Shown in pieces: positions 1 to 9,054 of a stretch of DNA of 64,000 bases. The DNA is from Myxococcota bacterium (GTDB lineage: Bacteria; Myxococcota_A; Polyangia; JAAYKL01). The position numbers and the translations under genes are program-made. Within the stretch, counting starts at the first letter, position 1, and each line of letters starts with the position of its first letter. Below the pieces are notes generated by a model. The model saw only the letters and a list, made by a program, of their open reading frames with translations, did not search any database and had not been told where the DNA came from. Location: positions 27,309 to 91,308 of the forward strand of contig JANQET010000197.1 of NCBI GenBank assembly GCA_028278265.1, read 5' to 3'.

Positions 1-1164
1 GCTCCGGCACTTTTTCCGGAAATCTCGTGGGTTCAACGAATCTTGAAGACATTCAAAGCGCAAAGGGTCGGCGAGAAGTCCCAACTCAACGAGTGGCAGG
101 AGATACGTCAAACCTCGACCGACGTGGAGTAGGCTCGCACTCCCGAAAAGCAGCCTGAAGCCAACCTCGTGGATATCCTCAAGGGACAAGCGGTCACGAA
201 TCGACAAATCGGACAGGACGCCGTTAACAGCATCGACCAGCGGCTGCTCTATGACCGTCTTCGGAATAGTCGCCTTAGAATCTGTTACATGAAGCGGCGG
301 TAGATAGTGAACTACATCCCGCTGCCGTCGATGAAGGAGCTGGGCAGCCATTTCACCGCTGGCACCTATCTCCTGCGGTGCGACGTTGGATGACTTGTAG
401 AGGCTCGGGGGAACGGAGCGAGTCGATCCGAGATACTGAAAATCGGATAAGAGTTGCTTGAGAGCTTCGAGTGGTTGGGCAAAGAGAATGAGATAGGCGT
501 TGTGCCAGGCACGTTGTCGGTCCCGCGGGCCGACACTCCGACGGTCGAGTTGGAGATACGGTATGAAGTGGTCAAGCTCGACATTGATCTTGGTTGCGGT
601 TTGTCCACCCCAACGACAACGCCATCGGCCGTTTGAGTAGCTGAGTTTGAATAGAGGTTGTTTTGTTCTGAGACGTGGAGAGAGCAGCTGTATCTCAGTA
701 AGCACCGTTGTACCCGCATCTTCCCTCGTATCAAACCACAATTCGGTCACGAGCCGTTGTATTGATGTGCCTTCGACGATATCGCGCATCTCACCTAGGT
801 CTGTTTGACTGACAAGGTTATCAGTGTCTGGGTGCCTTGCCTGGTCGATGGCATCAGATATATCTACCTCACAGGACCAACGCAATCCGAAGGACGGCCC
901 CTCTACCTGATCGCCCGCATCAGGCCAGCCCCATGTAAGCTCGCGCAAATTGAACGCCGCTACAGGGCCGTCTAAGTGCAGTGAAACCTCAGGGCGGGGC
1001 TCAGCCAGAGTCTGCTTCAACAATAGTAGACTTTGGATAAGACTACTTTTTCCGCTGTTGTTGCGTCCTAATATGACTGTCAGTGGAGAAAAACTAATTT
1101 TTGTCCTATCCTCAAAGCTCTTGAAGCGCTTTACGGTGAGTTGTAGTAACCTGGCTCGGGTCAT
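1..1164 (-). CDS. AAA family ATPase (OLD/DUF3696-like), C-terminus cut by window edge
   Basis: This reading frame is open from an ATG at 1164 to the window edge (388 codons), so the protein is partial. The N-terminus reads LQLTVKRFKSFEDRTKISF, followed by a Walker A motif GRNNSGKSS near residue 32, the classic start of SMC/RecF-type AAA ATPases of the OLD/DUF3696 group. Near the left edge it has a GFRLLFGSASLLHVGRGLTY stretch ahead of a leucine-rich LPLVELGLLADP, resembling the conserved block before Walker B in that group. Its start overlaps the stop of the upstream gene (TGATG), which implies translational coupling. Such ATPases often accompany restriction or anti-phage nucleases; a defence role is inference. 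The Walker B region and any nuclease domain lie outside the window. Confidence 0.75.
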   Translation of the reverse strand, partial: MTRARLLQLTVKRFKSFEDRTKISFSPLTVILGRNNSGKSSLIQSLLLLKQTLAEPRPEVSLHLDGPVAAFNLRELTWGWPDAGDQVEGPSFGLRWSCEVDISDAIDQARHPDTDNLVSQTDLGEMRDIVEGTSIQRLVTELWFDTREDAGTTVLTEIQLLSPRLRTKQPLFKLSYSNGRWRCRWGGQTATKINVELDHFIPYLQLDRRSVGPRDRQRAWHNAYLILFAQPLEALKQLLSDFQYLGSTRSVPPSLYKSSNVAPQEIGASGEMAAQLLHRRQRDVVHYLPPLHVTDSKATIPKTVIEQPLVDAVNGVLSDLSIRDRLSLEDIHEVGFRLLFGSASLLHVGRGLTYLLPLVELGLLADPLRFECLQDSLNPRDFRKKCRS

Positions 1165-1532
1165 CAGTCGTCTCCTTCCCTGGACATAGTATCGAATAAG
1201 AGAAGGTTTTCACTCTTTATTTTTGTCTCGCGCTTCGCCTTTAGATTTTTCCTGCCGTGCTTGGCCTTCTTCTTCCCCTTTTTCCCAGATATCAGTCCGG
1301 CAAGGCGCTCTTCCTCCGCCCGCTTCTGGTTCAGGTCTAGTAGGCGAGCAAGAACCTCGTCGTGGACCTCCTCAGGCCAGCGGTAGCGGTAGGGTTTCTT
1401 TTTCCTGCCCCAAGTCCCCTCGTCGATTTCGTCGGGTACACGTCCCCACCCACGGTGTAGATCCTTAAATCTTTGACGAATTTGGTGCCCAGCGGCGTCC
1501 CCGACCAATGCTGATCCAGTCCAACCATACAC
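1164..1532 (-). pseudogene. C-terminal fragment of an Eco57I/type IIG-like DNA methyltransferase
   Basis: This 122-codon frame (GTG at 1532; the frame stays open to about 1601) contains PYRYRWPEEVHDEVLARLLD followed by LNQKRAEEERLAGL and a Lys-rich tail. From memory, this Trp-Pro-(D/E)-Glu-Val-x-Asp-Glu-Val-Leu-x-Arg-Leu-Leu pattern is typical of the extreme C-terminus of large class I methyltransferase/type IIG restriction enzymes. The catalytic NPPY region that should lie upstream is absent: a stop closes the frame at 1602-1604 and the next gene starts at 1755 on the other strand. I read it as the stump of a truncated restriction-modification gene, still coupled to the downstream ATPase. 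It could instead be a small standalone protein. Confidence 0.5.
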
Positions 1533-1754
1533 GGTTTGATTATTCTGAGCTTTCCACTGCTCAACCCGACGCGCAGACTTTTTTCTTTCAGTGCATCTTT
1601 TTTAACAACCTCTCACCCAGGTTTCCTCCGTCCAGTTTCTATCCAGCGATCGTTTCTACTTGGGAGGCTTAGGACTTAGAATTTAGCTGGGAAGCATTTG
1701 GTGATTGTTTACATTAATGGTTAGTTCATCCGGACAGTTTGGAGGAAATCAATC

Positions 1755-3257
1755 ATGAGAGGTAACGGAATTCGCCAGAATAAAACAAAAACCATCTGGT
1801 GGTATTTGCTGTTTATTTTCAGCTATTTGGCGCTGGGTTGCAGCGACACCGTTGAACAGCCGGAGCTCAATTGGGCCAAGCAGACCAGGGGCGAATTTCG
1901 CGCCCATGGGAGCCACTTGGAGGCGCTACCGGATGGTGGATATCTCGTCGCCGCTGGAATTGACGGCAACACCATCTTCGGTCCCGACGAGGCGAACCAA
2001 ACCGCTTTTGCTGACATCGCTGCGGATGATCACACTTTTCAGGAGCAAATATTGGCGCGCTACAACACCGATGGATCTTTGCTCTGGGCCCACCGCGCGT
2101 GCAAGGGGTGTCTGTTGACCAACGGGCTGACTGTTTTCAACGATGGTTCATCCCTGCTCACCGGCATTTATACCGAGACGGTCTGGTTTGATGCTGGCGG
2201 AGCCAATGAAACCGAACTATCGTACTCAGCGGATTTCTTCCGCCACTTGTTTGCCGCCAAATTCACTGCGCAGGGATCGCTGATTTGGGTCCAACGGGTC
2301 GAGCTACCCCACCGGTCCGACCACGCGTCCACCTTCATCACGGGCACCGCAGCGCTTCCCGACGGCTCCTTTTACCTGGCCGGCATCGACGGTATCGCCA
2401 AGTACGACCCAGATGGCACGGAGGCTTGGCAGCAATTCACCGGAGGTCAGATCCAACGGATGACAGCTACAGCCGAGGGCTCGGTTTTCGTCTCCGGCAG
2501 AATCGATCGACCGACGACCTTTGGCCCAGACGAGGCCAATGAGACCACTATCACACCGGAATGGCCGCAGGATGCTCTTTTTGTGGCCCGGTATACCCAC
2601 GATGGGTCCCTGGCCTGGGTCAAACAAGCAGCCAGCTCAGATAGCTACTTAATGACCCACGATATCTTCGTCACGAAAGACAGCGCTCTTCTGCTCAGCG
2701 GATCATTTATTGAGCAGACCACAGTTGCCCCGGGGGAGGCAAACGAAACAGCGCTCGAGACACCTCCGTCAGCGGGGAGTGTTCCGGTAGAGAGTGGTTT
2801 TCTAGCTGCGTACACCCAAGAAGGTCAGCTGGAATGGGCTCAGATCACCGGAAAAATCGATTGCACTTGCAGCCCCCTTCGCGTTGCCGGTCTATCCGCT
2901 GAGCAGGGATATCTAGTGTGGAGTTGCAGGGCGTATTCCTACCTCGGAAACTGTTTACCATCTGGGGCGCCGGCCGGACTGTACGCGCAGATATTCGAAA
3001 GGGAAAACGGCCGACTCGCCTACATCAGGCGATTGGACGGGAGCAGGGCGACACCGCCAACCGATCCAGGCCTCCCCGCTCTCTCTGTGCCTCAGCGGAG
3101 CAATACGATGGTCGGCGACACCGAGCTAGGGCTTGACGGATCGCTGATCATCGTCGGCAGCTTTGGAAAATCCCTACTGCTGGGTGCCCACAGCGCAGTC
3201 CAAACAGAATTGAGCTCAACCCATCGGGATCTCTTTCTCGCCAGCTATTCCAATTAG
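1755..3257 (+). CDS. beta-propeller (SBBP-like repeat) lipoprotein
   Basis: The 500-residue protein has a Sec/lipoprotein signal with lipobox LALGC (Cys29), so it should be anchored in the cell envelope. The mature part consists of repeats alternating a GPDEANET-type turn with a DGSLLWA strand-turn pattern (ILARYNTDGSLLWAHRA, LFVARYTHDGSLAWVKQA, FLAAYTQEGQLEWAQ). This is characteristic of SBBP/beta-propeller proteins that are widespread in Myxococcota. A GGAGGA ribosome site at 1741-1746 supports the ATG at 1755. It has no enzymatic motif; a binding or scaffold role is inference. It converges with the next gene on the opposite strand. Confidence 0.8.
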   Translation: MRGNGIRQNKTKTIWWYLLFIFSYLALGCSDTVEQPELNWAKQTRGEFRAHGSHLEALPDGGYLVAAGIDGNTIFGPDEANQTAFADIAADDHTFQEQILARYNTDGSLLWAHRACKGCLLTNGLTVFNDGSSLLTGIYTETVWFDAGGANETELSYSADFFRHLFAAKFTAQGSLIWVQRVELPHRSDHASTFITGTAALPDGSFYLAGIDGIAKYDPDGTEAWQQFTGGQIQRMTATAEGSVFVSGRIDRPTTFGPDEANETTITPEWPQDALFVARYTHDGSLAWVKQAASSDSYLMTHDIFVTKDSALLLSGSFIEQTTVAPGEANETALETPPSAGSVPVESGFLAAYTQEGQLEWAQITGKIDCTCSPLRVAGLSAEQGYLVWSCRAYSYLGNCLPSGAPAGLYAQIFERENGRLAYIRRLDGSRATPPTDPGLPALSVPQRSNTMVGDTELGLDGSLIIVGSFGKSLLLGAHSAVQTELSSTHRDLFLASYSN

Positions 3258-3402
3258 CTCCAAACGAAGTGGCGCCGCGGGATTGATTGATTTCAAATGG
3301 TTACGTGTAGGGGTCGCCCTCGCGGCTACCCGTGAAATCGAGCATCGGCTTTGTTTCTCCGGAATCACTTTTGAGGTCGGTTCCAGTTTCACCATTCCAG
3401 TC

Positions 3403-5496
3403 TCAGTCCGAGAAACATCGAAACGATCGCAACATTTCGTCATACGCCGGTGGCCAAGGCCCGTTTATCGCGGCGAGCACCAAGAAAAAGTACTCCCCAC
3501 ATTGAACACCGATCGCGATCATCGGTCCTTCGCCCCAGTTTTCGCTGGTCCATCGGCCGGTGAGCTCGATCGCTTTCTCTGTTCCGAGTGTGATGTGTCG
3601 AACTCGCTCTGTCCTTATCCCGCCTTCGAGGTAGGCACCCGGATAGACTTGAGCTGCCAACTCGACGATCGAATCGTGCTCCAACGGTGTCCTTGACCGC
3701 TGCCGATAGATTAAAAACGAGTCTGCCGGATTAATGGTGAGCTCCACTGCCAGGTCGCCCCGTTGCCGTGCGTATTCGACGCCGCGAGAACCGAGTTTGA
3801 AGCGGGTCGGTGCGCGCACCTGGAAACCGTTCTGAGTGATCGTGCGCCATTGCTGATCTTGATTTCCGCCTTTCCCCAACAGACGACGCTCGAGTTTGGC
3901 GAGATACTTCTCGGCCCATTGCACCTCGTTCAGGGATCGCTTCTCCTCGGTTCTGGGACGGTTTTTGATATCCATTTCTTTGTAGGCGCTGGCGTAGTCT
4001 GCCCCGTAAATCGCGGTACGCGAAACGTCGACCCAACCCAGCTCTTTCAGGTAGTTGCGAGCACCGCTGCAGTCGCGGAGGTGTAGATTGCCGTTGGCGG
4101 GGCTATCCAGACCGGCGAACCCTTTGCCGTAGCCCACCGCTCCACGACCGTTGACCTTCACGACGGCGATACCCCGCGCAATCTTCAACTGCAACAAGGG
4201 ATCGTAGGTGTGACCCTGCAGCGTCCCCGGTCCACCCTTGGTCCACAGCATAGCGGGGACGGGATTGTCAACCGAAGCGTTTTGCGGACGATACAGAATC
4301 ATCGGAATCGAAATCCCCTCCGGATTGGTGTAGCGCACGTGCTCTCCGGACGCCAATTGTTCGCGAGCCAATTTGGGGTTGAGATTATCGGTGATTCGCC
4401 GCAACTGGCTCTGCCGCAGCTCCAGCAAAAACAAATCAGCTGGGCTCGTATCGCTGGTATGAAGGAAGACAACCGCGGTTGATTGAGGAGAAAACCGCAG
4501 GGCCGTCGTCTGCCCCAGCGGAGGTGTCGGATTGGACACCGGTTGCATGGTCTGAGTCTCGTAAATGATGGGTCGAGACGCGCCGTTCTGGCTGGCAATG
4601 AGCCCCATGTATCGCCCGTCCGGGGAGAGCTCAATCTGATGAATATCCCCGACCCCGACCACCACCTCTCGAACTTGCCCTTCGGGAATCGATGCCGCCC
4701 ACAACGATTCATATTCGCCGTTTTTCGAGCTGGCGAAGTAGAGCTCTCGTCCGTCCGCTGCAAAAGCGGCCGCCCGCTGGGGCAAGTAGTTTTCCCGCTC
4801 CGTCAGGGGCAGGGGGGCGTCATCAGGACGGCTCATGTCCTGCAGGAGAAGCTGGCTGTTGCGCAACACCCCCGGCTTCTCCAGTGCTACCCAACGTCCA
4901 TCGCTGCTAATGGCCACCACCCCCTGTGCGGGCGTCCCCTCGAGCAGCACCCGACGCGGGTAGCCTTTACTGGCAATTTGGACCAATCGCCATGTGCGCG
5001 ATACATCGTCATTGACTACAATCCAAAACGAATCGCCATTTTTTCTCCACCCCAGAAATCTCACCTCGCCCTGAGCAGAAGGGGTAAGATCCAATGGATC
5101 GTCATCCCCGTGACCAACCCAAAGATGGCGTGTCACGCCGGAGGAAGCCGGCGCAAAATACAGGACGCGATCATCCCGCGGAAAAGGACGCGCTGCCCGG
5201 ATGTCCCCATCCGCCAACTCGACGACGGGCGTTTGCTGCCCGCTATCCAAATCGATTCGCACCGCCCGAGCCGGACCGTCCATTTCGAGGTTAACCAGGA
5301 CACTCTTACCATCGGGGAAGTAGTGCGAATCTCGCATCGCGGCAAAGCTGAAAAACGGTGCCGCCCTGGGTTGTACCGATGGTGTGCCGGCGTTGCTCGT
5401 CACAGTCGGCACTGGTCGCTGGCAACCCAACAGGACGAACGCGACCGAAAAAAGAAGGCTCTGTTTCAAAACACGATTTTGCAGTCTTATACCCAT
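3403..5496 (-). CDS. S9 prolyl-oligopeptidase-like lipoprotein with dead, truncated hydrolase domain and a new C-terminal domain
   Basis: The 697-residue protein has lipobox VLLGC (Cys25), then about 350 residues of TolB/S9-type beta-propeller (repeated FSPDGR, LSPDGRYMG and FAADGRELYFAS motifs), then the start of an S9 alpha/beta hydrolase domain (PAMLWTKGGPG, NGRGAVGYGKGF, LGWVDVSRTAIYG). At the nucleophile elbow, where S9 peptidases have GGSYGG, this protein reads GADYAS with Asp at residue 500, and the hydrolase domain stops there: the catalytic Asp and His parts are absent. The last 190 residues are a different, probably PsbP/DcrB-like domain (NGFQVRAPTRFKLGSRGVEY, then LELTGRWTSENWGE and NGPWPPAYDEMLRSFRC-type motifs). 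It should be catalytically inactive as a peptidase; a binding role is inferred. Confidence 0.8.
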   Translation of the reverse strand: MGIRLQNRVLKQSLLFSVAFVLLGCQRPVPTVTSNAGTPSVQPRAAPFFSFAAMRDSHYFPDGKSVLVNLEMDGPARAVRIDLDSGQQTPVVELADGDIRAARPFPRDDRVLYFAPASSGVTRHLWVGHGDDDPLDLTPSAQGEVRFLGWRKNGDSFWIVVNDDVSRTWRLVQIASKGYPRRVLLEGTPAQGVVAISSDGRWVALEKPGVLRNSQLLLQDMSRPDDAPLPLTERENYLPQRAAAFAADGRELYFASSKNGEYESLWAASIPEGQVREVVVGVGDIHQIELSPDGRYMGLIASQNGASRPIIYETQTMQPVSNPTPPLGQTTALRFSPQSTAVVFLHTSDTSPADLFLLELRQSQLRRITDNLNPKLAREQLASGEHVRYTNPEGISIPMILYRPQNASVDNPVPAMLWTKGGPGTLQGHTYDPLLQLKIARGIAVVKVNGRGAVGYGKGFAGLDSPANGNLHLRDCSGARNYLKELGWVDVSRTAIYGADYASAYKEMDIKNRPRTEEKRSLNEVQWAEKYLAKLERRLLGKGGNQDQQWRTITQNGFQVRAPTRFKLGSRGVEYARQRGDLAVELTINPADSFLIYRQRSRTPLEHDSIVELAAQVYPGAYLEGGIRTERVRHITLGTEKAIELTGRWTSENWGEGPMIAIGVQCGEYFFLVLAAINGPWPPAYDEMLRSFRCFSD

Positions 5497-6305
5497 GGCG
5501 AATACCCCGTCATTTGCTCATTGTGAGGCAACAAAAATATTGCGATGCAATCTATCACCCATCCTGATCACATAACGTTTCGAGAATCGGTATGTTCCAA
5601 ATTGATGTGTATCGTTCTTTGAAATCCACAGCTTGAAACTTGGTATGGCCAGACATTGGATCAATTTGATACACTCCCTCCATGAACCACCGCTGCCGTA
5701 TCTCCGCAACTGCGCTCACGACCTATCCACTTATTTCGGCTATGCCTGGACGATCAACAACGACTGTCCATAGGTCACGATTAGCTCGGCCGGAAGGAGA
5801 TTCAGGTGAAACACTGCCTGTTGGAGCGTCTGATGCTGCACATGGGGCACAGAGGCGCGAATGAAACGTAGCAGTAACCTGAATTCAGGTCATCAACTAA
5901 AGAATAGCGAATCTTCAATTTTTTGAAGACAAGCCGATCGCGGATGAAAGGACCGATCTTCCGAACGGCTACCTCACAGACCAGTCAGTTGCCTACTGTC
6001 GGCTGTGTGCAGAGTGTTTACGCGGCATTCTCGACACTGTTGACACTGCGGATTCATTGCAAAAATTTACCCCTTGCGTAATTCGGGGCAGGTTTGATCC
6101 TGTTTCGGGCGGGATTGCACGGTAATACGCTCCCTCACGCCGATGCCATAATCTGGTTTAGTTCTTGCGTAGGCCCAAGACTTATTCAGGTACCGAATAA
6201 CCGGTATTCTGAAATGAGGTGAACAGACGGCGATCTCTCGCCGAATTTTGGTGGGATTTGTCGAATGAAAATGAATGAGCAAACGCAAAGAAACGGAGTA
6301 TCAAA
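5497..6305. other. long intergenic stretch without a recognisable gene
   Basis: About 800 bases lie between the S9-like gene and the exported UGA-containing gene. Short open frames exist on both strands (for example 5518-5709 and 5682-5864), but none has a convincing ribosome site, family similarity or coding pattern that I can recognise. The distal part should carry the promoter of the gene starting at 6306. Confidence 0.4.
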
Positions 6306-7082
6306 ATGAACCGTAAACTAATCACAATGAGCATCGCTTTTGGTGCGGTGTCCCTCGTCGGATTGGTCTTCTTGAGCCAATCCGAGTCCTTCGGGGCAAC
6401 CCAAATCAGACGTCTTTACGGATGCGATGAAAACGTCGAGGTGCGTTCGTTGACCGTTCTCAAAGGGTGGGTCAACGACAGTCCGGTGGAGGGGAAGATA
6501 TCCGCGGTGATCAACACCGGCCGGGGAGGGGTATCCAGCTGCAAGTTCAACCGACTTCCCAAGGGGTTCAATGCCGCTACCTTCGGTACCCATCAGTGAA
6601 CTTCGCATCACACATCTGCTGGTCTGAGCAGAATTGGTGAGCAAGTATCCAACCTTTACGATTTGACAGGCGGCAACTATCGCGTCCAACGCAAGGTTTA
6701 CTATCCGGAGTTTCCCCAAAGCGAGCTGGTGTTCGAAACCGAGGTCAAAGCGATCGACGAATCGAATTGGGAGACTGTGATAGAGATTTCCGGGCGCTAC
6801 GACGGGCCCACCGATGTCGTCGGGGTACAAGACTATCGAATTGAATGGACTACCGATGGAAAGACACTGTTTGAAAAAGGGACTGCCCTTCTGGTGCTCT
6901 CCTCCGGAAGAGGGGTGCGCAGCGAATGGCGATCGAAAATATACCCACAAAAGCCCCGGTTCGATGGATTCCCACCGGAGGGGGAAATTGTCACGGTCAC
7001 CTACGCTCCCTTCAAGGTCGACGGCCACCAAATGAGCTATCGCTGGGAGGGGACGGTCTCGCCCAATGGCGTGGACCACTAA
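6306..7082 (+). CDS. exported protein with an in-frame UGA (candidate selenoprotein or nonsense-mutated gene)
   Basis: The frame runs from ATG 6306 (signal peptide AFGAVSLVGLVFLSQSESFG) to the stop at 7082, interrupted only by TGA at 6597-6599 (codon 98). Upstream of the TGA lie two Cys (YGCDEN, SSCKF); downstream the sequence looks like a beta-rich mature domain (GNYRVQRKVYYPEF, DYRIEWTTDGKTLFEKG, MSYRWEGTV). The second half has no ribosome site or signal peptide of its own, so a single 258-residue product is more natural. If the UGA is selenocysteine, the local sequence is THQU (a TxxU pattern). A hairpin with stem TCTGCT/AGCAGA and loop GGTCTG begins 16 nt after the UGA. A point mutation from TGG, TGC or TGT is the main alternative. 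The family is not recognised. Confidence 0.5.
6615..6632 (+). promoter_or_regulatory. SECIS-like hairpin, GGUCUG loop
   Basis: A 6-bp perfect stem TCTGCT (6615-6620) and AGCAGA (6627-6632) encloses the loop GGTCTG (6621-6626), starting 22 nt after the in-frame UGA at 6597. From memory, the E. coli fdhF SECIS apical loop contains the same GGUCU element, which SelB recognises. The distance lies within the usual bacterial range. The hairpin could be a chance structure. Confidence 0.45.
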
Positions 7083-7123
7083 AATAAAACCGCGGCTGAA
7101 AACGTGTCCTAAGCAACAACGGG

Positions 7124-7191
7124 GATGCTCGTTAAATCGTCCGAGTCTCGGAGCATCGCATACCGACCCCGTTTCCGGGGTCCTTTTTTTT
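7124..7191 (+). terminator. intrinsic terminator after the 6306-7082 gene
   Basis: The perfect stem GACCCCG (7165-7171) and CGGGGTC (7176-7182) has a 4-nt loop and is followed within two bases by a run of eight T (7184-7191). A second stem, GATGCTC (7124-7130) and GAGCATC (7151-7157), lies just before it. It should separate the upstream gene from the sigma factor unit. Confidence 0.8.
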
Positions 7192-7239
7192 CAGGGAACC
7201 CTTCGCCGGGTTGTGTGTGTAAGGGGTTAGAGGCAACAT

Positions 7240-7830
7240 ATGGGTGCTTTGGCAGCGGAACAAAAAAACTCGGGTGAACTCAGCGAGCTCGTCTTGCACC
7301 GCGCGAAAAACGGGGATTCCCAGGCGTTCGAGCAGCTGGTGGTGCTGTACCATACCGCTGTTTACCAGTTGCTGTGGCGAATGCTGGAGCGGTCCTCGGG
7401 GCAGGCTCGGGTAGAGGACCTGGTTCAAGAGACGTTTTTACGCGTCTTTCGCTCCCTCTCGCGTTTCGAGCGGGGTGGTTCGGCGAAACTCTCCACTTGG
7501 ATATTGACCATTGCCACCCGGCTCGCCTTGAACGAGCTTCGGAATCAGAAAAAAACGGTCAGGTTTGAAGATACGACAAACGACTTGTCGAGCGGTGACC
7601 GTCCGGACGAGGCTTTTCAAAAACGTCGCGTTGCTGCCGCCATTCGAGAAGCGGTTGCCAATTTGAGTCCGGAGCACAGGGCTGTATTTGTCCTGCGCGA
7701 GTACCACGGGCTGGAGTATGCCGAGATTGCTGGCGCGCTGCAAATCGATCTCGGCACGGTGAAGTCCAGGCTGTCCCGCGCGCGCGGCGCTCTTAGAAAA
7801 TCTCTCAAGGAGGTGCGCCATGACAGTTGA
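7240..7830 (+). CDS. ECF-type RNA polymerase sigma factor
   Basis: The 196-residue protein has region 2 (FEQLVVLYHTAVYQLLWRML, then VEDLVQETFLRVFRSLSRF with the DLVQETF core motif, then STWILTIATRLALNELR) and region 4 (LSPEHRAVFVLREYHGLEYA followed by EIAGALQIDLGTVKSRLSRA), the standard layout of group 4 sigma factors. It directs RNA polymerase to a specific promoter set. Its last 11 bases overlap the start of the next gene, a membrane protein with FecR and AgmX-like parts, which is the expected place for its regulator. A purine-rich site (AGAGG) lies before the ATG. A terminator at 7165-7191 insulates it from the preceding gene. Confidence 0.95.
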   Translation: MGALAAEQKNSGELSELVLHRAKNGDSQAFEQLVVLYHTAVYQLLWRMLERSSGQARVEDLVQETFLRVFRSLSRFERGGSAKLSTWILTIATRLALNELRNQKKTVRFEDTTNDLSSGDRPDEAFQKRRVAAAIREAVANLSPEHRAVFVLREYHGLEYAEIAGALQIDLGTVKSRLSRARGALRKSLKEVRHDS

Positions 7831-9040
7831 TAAAAATGGTCCAATCTCACGGGCCAAGAACGACACCCCCATTGGCGCTGAGATCTGGGAGTACACACCG
7901 CCGGAGCCACAGTCCGATCTGGTGGCGCGGGTCATGGACGGTGTCGCCAAAGAGAAGCAGCAGGGAGCTCGGATAAAGGGTGACACGTCTCGGATCGCTG
8001 TCTTGATCGCAGCTGTAGTCGTTTTGTTTCTTGTTTGTGTGACCATTTTCTTAACTGTAGCCAAGCCCGCGCCGATCGTTGGCGAATTGGTGGCCTCGGC
8101 GCGCCAGGAACTGAAGCTGGGTGACAGAGCCGTGGCGATTGTCAGGCCCGAAACGCGTATTTCATTTGAAATTGTCAAGCCTTATTTGTTCTTTGCCGGC
8201 AATGCAATCATGACCCAGGACCTTGGCCAGGTTCGGTACAAGGTGGAAAAAGGCGGATCTTTCGAAGTGGTGACACCAGCATGCCGGGTCCGCGTCACGG
8301 GCACCGAGTTTACAACGGAGGTAAGTGAAATGAACAAGAAATCGACGACCCTCATGCTGGGTGGGGCCGCTGTGGTCACAGCAGTGACAGTCTATGCGGG
8401 AAGCGTCATCATGGAGAATGAACATGGATCCTTGGCGCTGAGTCCGGGACAAAGTGGTCAGGCCACCGCGGACGAAGCCCCTCAACGCGGCGCGCTGTCC
8501 CGAACCCCGAGGGAAACCGCCAATCAGAACAAAGTGCATCAGACCACGCGGAAACGGTTGAAAGACAGAGCCGACCGGGAGAAACTCATAGCGGCCATCA
8601 AACTCGCCAAGCAGCGCCGGCTGAGGCAGCGCACGGCACCGAGTGGAGAGGAATCGGCACCGACGCATACCAATCCGGACCAAGCTGAGAAAGACCAAGG
8701 CCAGCTCTCCGAAGAGAGCATTCGCGATGCGGTGCGCGAGATCATTCCGGAGATAAAAACCTGTTATGAAGAGCAACTCGCAAACGATAGTGAGCTGGCT
8801 GGAAGACTGTCTGTCTATTTCAAAATCATCGGCGAACCGGATGTGGGCGGCATCATCGACGATGCCGAGATTGTTAGGGACGGCTCAGACCAGAGTCTGG
8901 CCGGTAATGAAGATTTCACGGACTGCATCTTGGATTCGATGGATTTGATTGAGCTACCGGCCCCCGAAGACGGCGGTGAAGTCATCGTCACCTACCCCTT
9001 CGAATTTACCGTACCGGAACCAGGTGAGGACGAAGAATAG
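7820..9040 (+). CDS. FecR-domain membrane protein with AgmX/PglI-like C-terminus, putative sigma regulator
   Basis: The 406-residue protein has a cytoplasmic N-terminus of about 55 residues, one transmembrane helix (IAVLIAAVVVLFLVCVTIFL), a FecR-type beta domain (VRYKVEKGGSFEVVTPACRV and VRVTGTEFTTEV), a charged Lys/Arg/Gln-rich linker, and a C-terminal domain with a conserved Cys pair (IKTCYEEQLANDSELAGRL and DCILDSMD). The last domain matches the AgmX/PglI C-terminal domain known from myxobacterial gliding and adventurous-motility proteins. The 11-nt overlap with the sigma factor gene argues that it controls that factor and senses an envelope signal. An unusual hydrophobic insert (STTLMLGGAAVVTAVTVYAG) interrupts the FecR domain. 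Confidence 0.8.
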   Translation: MTVDKNGPISRAKNDTPIGAEIWEYTPPEPQSDLVARVMDGVAKEKQQGARIKGDTSRIAVLIAAVVVLFLVCVTIFLTVAKPAPIVGELVASARQELKLGDRAVAIVRPETRISFEIVKPYLFFAGNAIMTQDLGQVRYKVEKGGSFEVVTPACRVRVTGTEFTTEVSEMNKKSTTLMLGGAAVVTAVTVYAGSVIMENEHGSLALSPGQSGQATADEAPQRGALSRTPRETANQNKVHQTTRKRLKDRADREKLIAAIKLAKQRRLRQRTAPSGEESAPTHTNPDQAEKDQGQLSEESIRDAVREIIPEIKTCYEEQLANDSELAGRLSVYFKIIGEPDVGGIIDDAEIVRDGSDQSLAGNEDFTDCILDSMDLIELPAPEDGGEVIVTYPFEFTVPEPGEDEE

Positions 9041-9054
9041 GGACGACACCGCTC

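Noticed and set aside
5518-5864. Short frames 5518-5709 (minus) and 5682-5864 (plus)
   Set aside because: No ribosome site, no recognisable family and no coding-like pattern.
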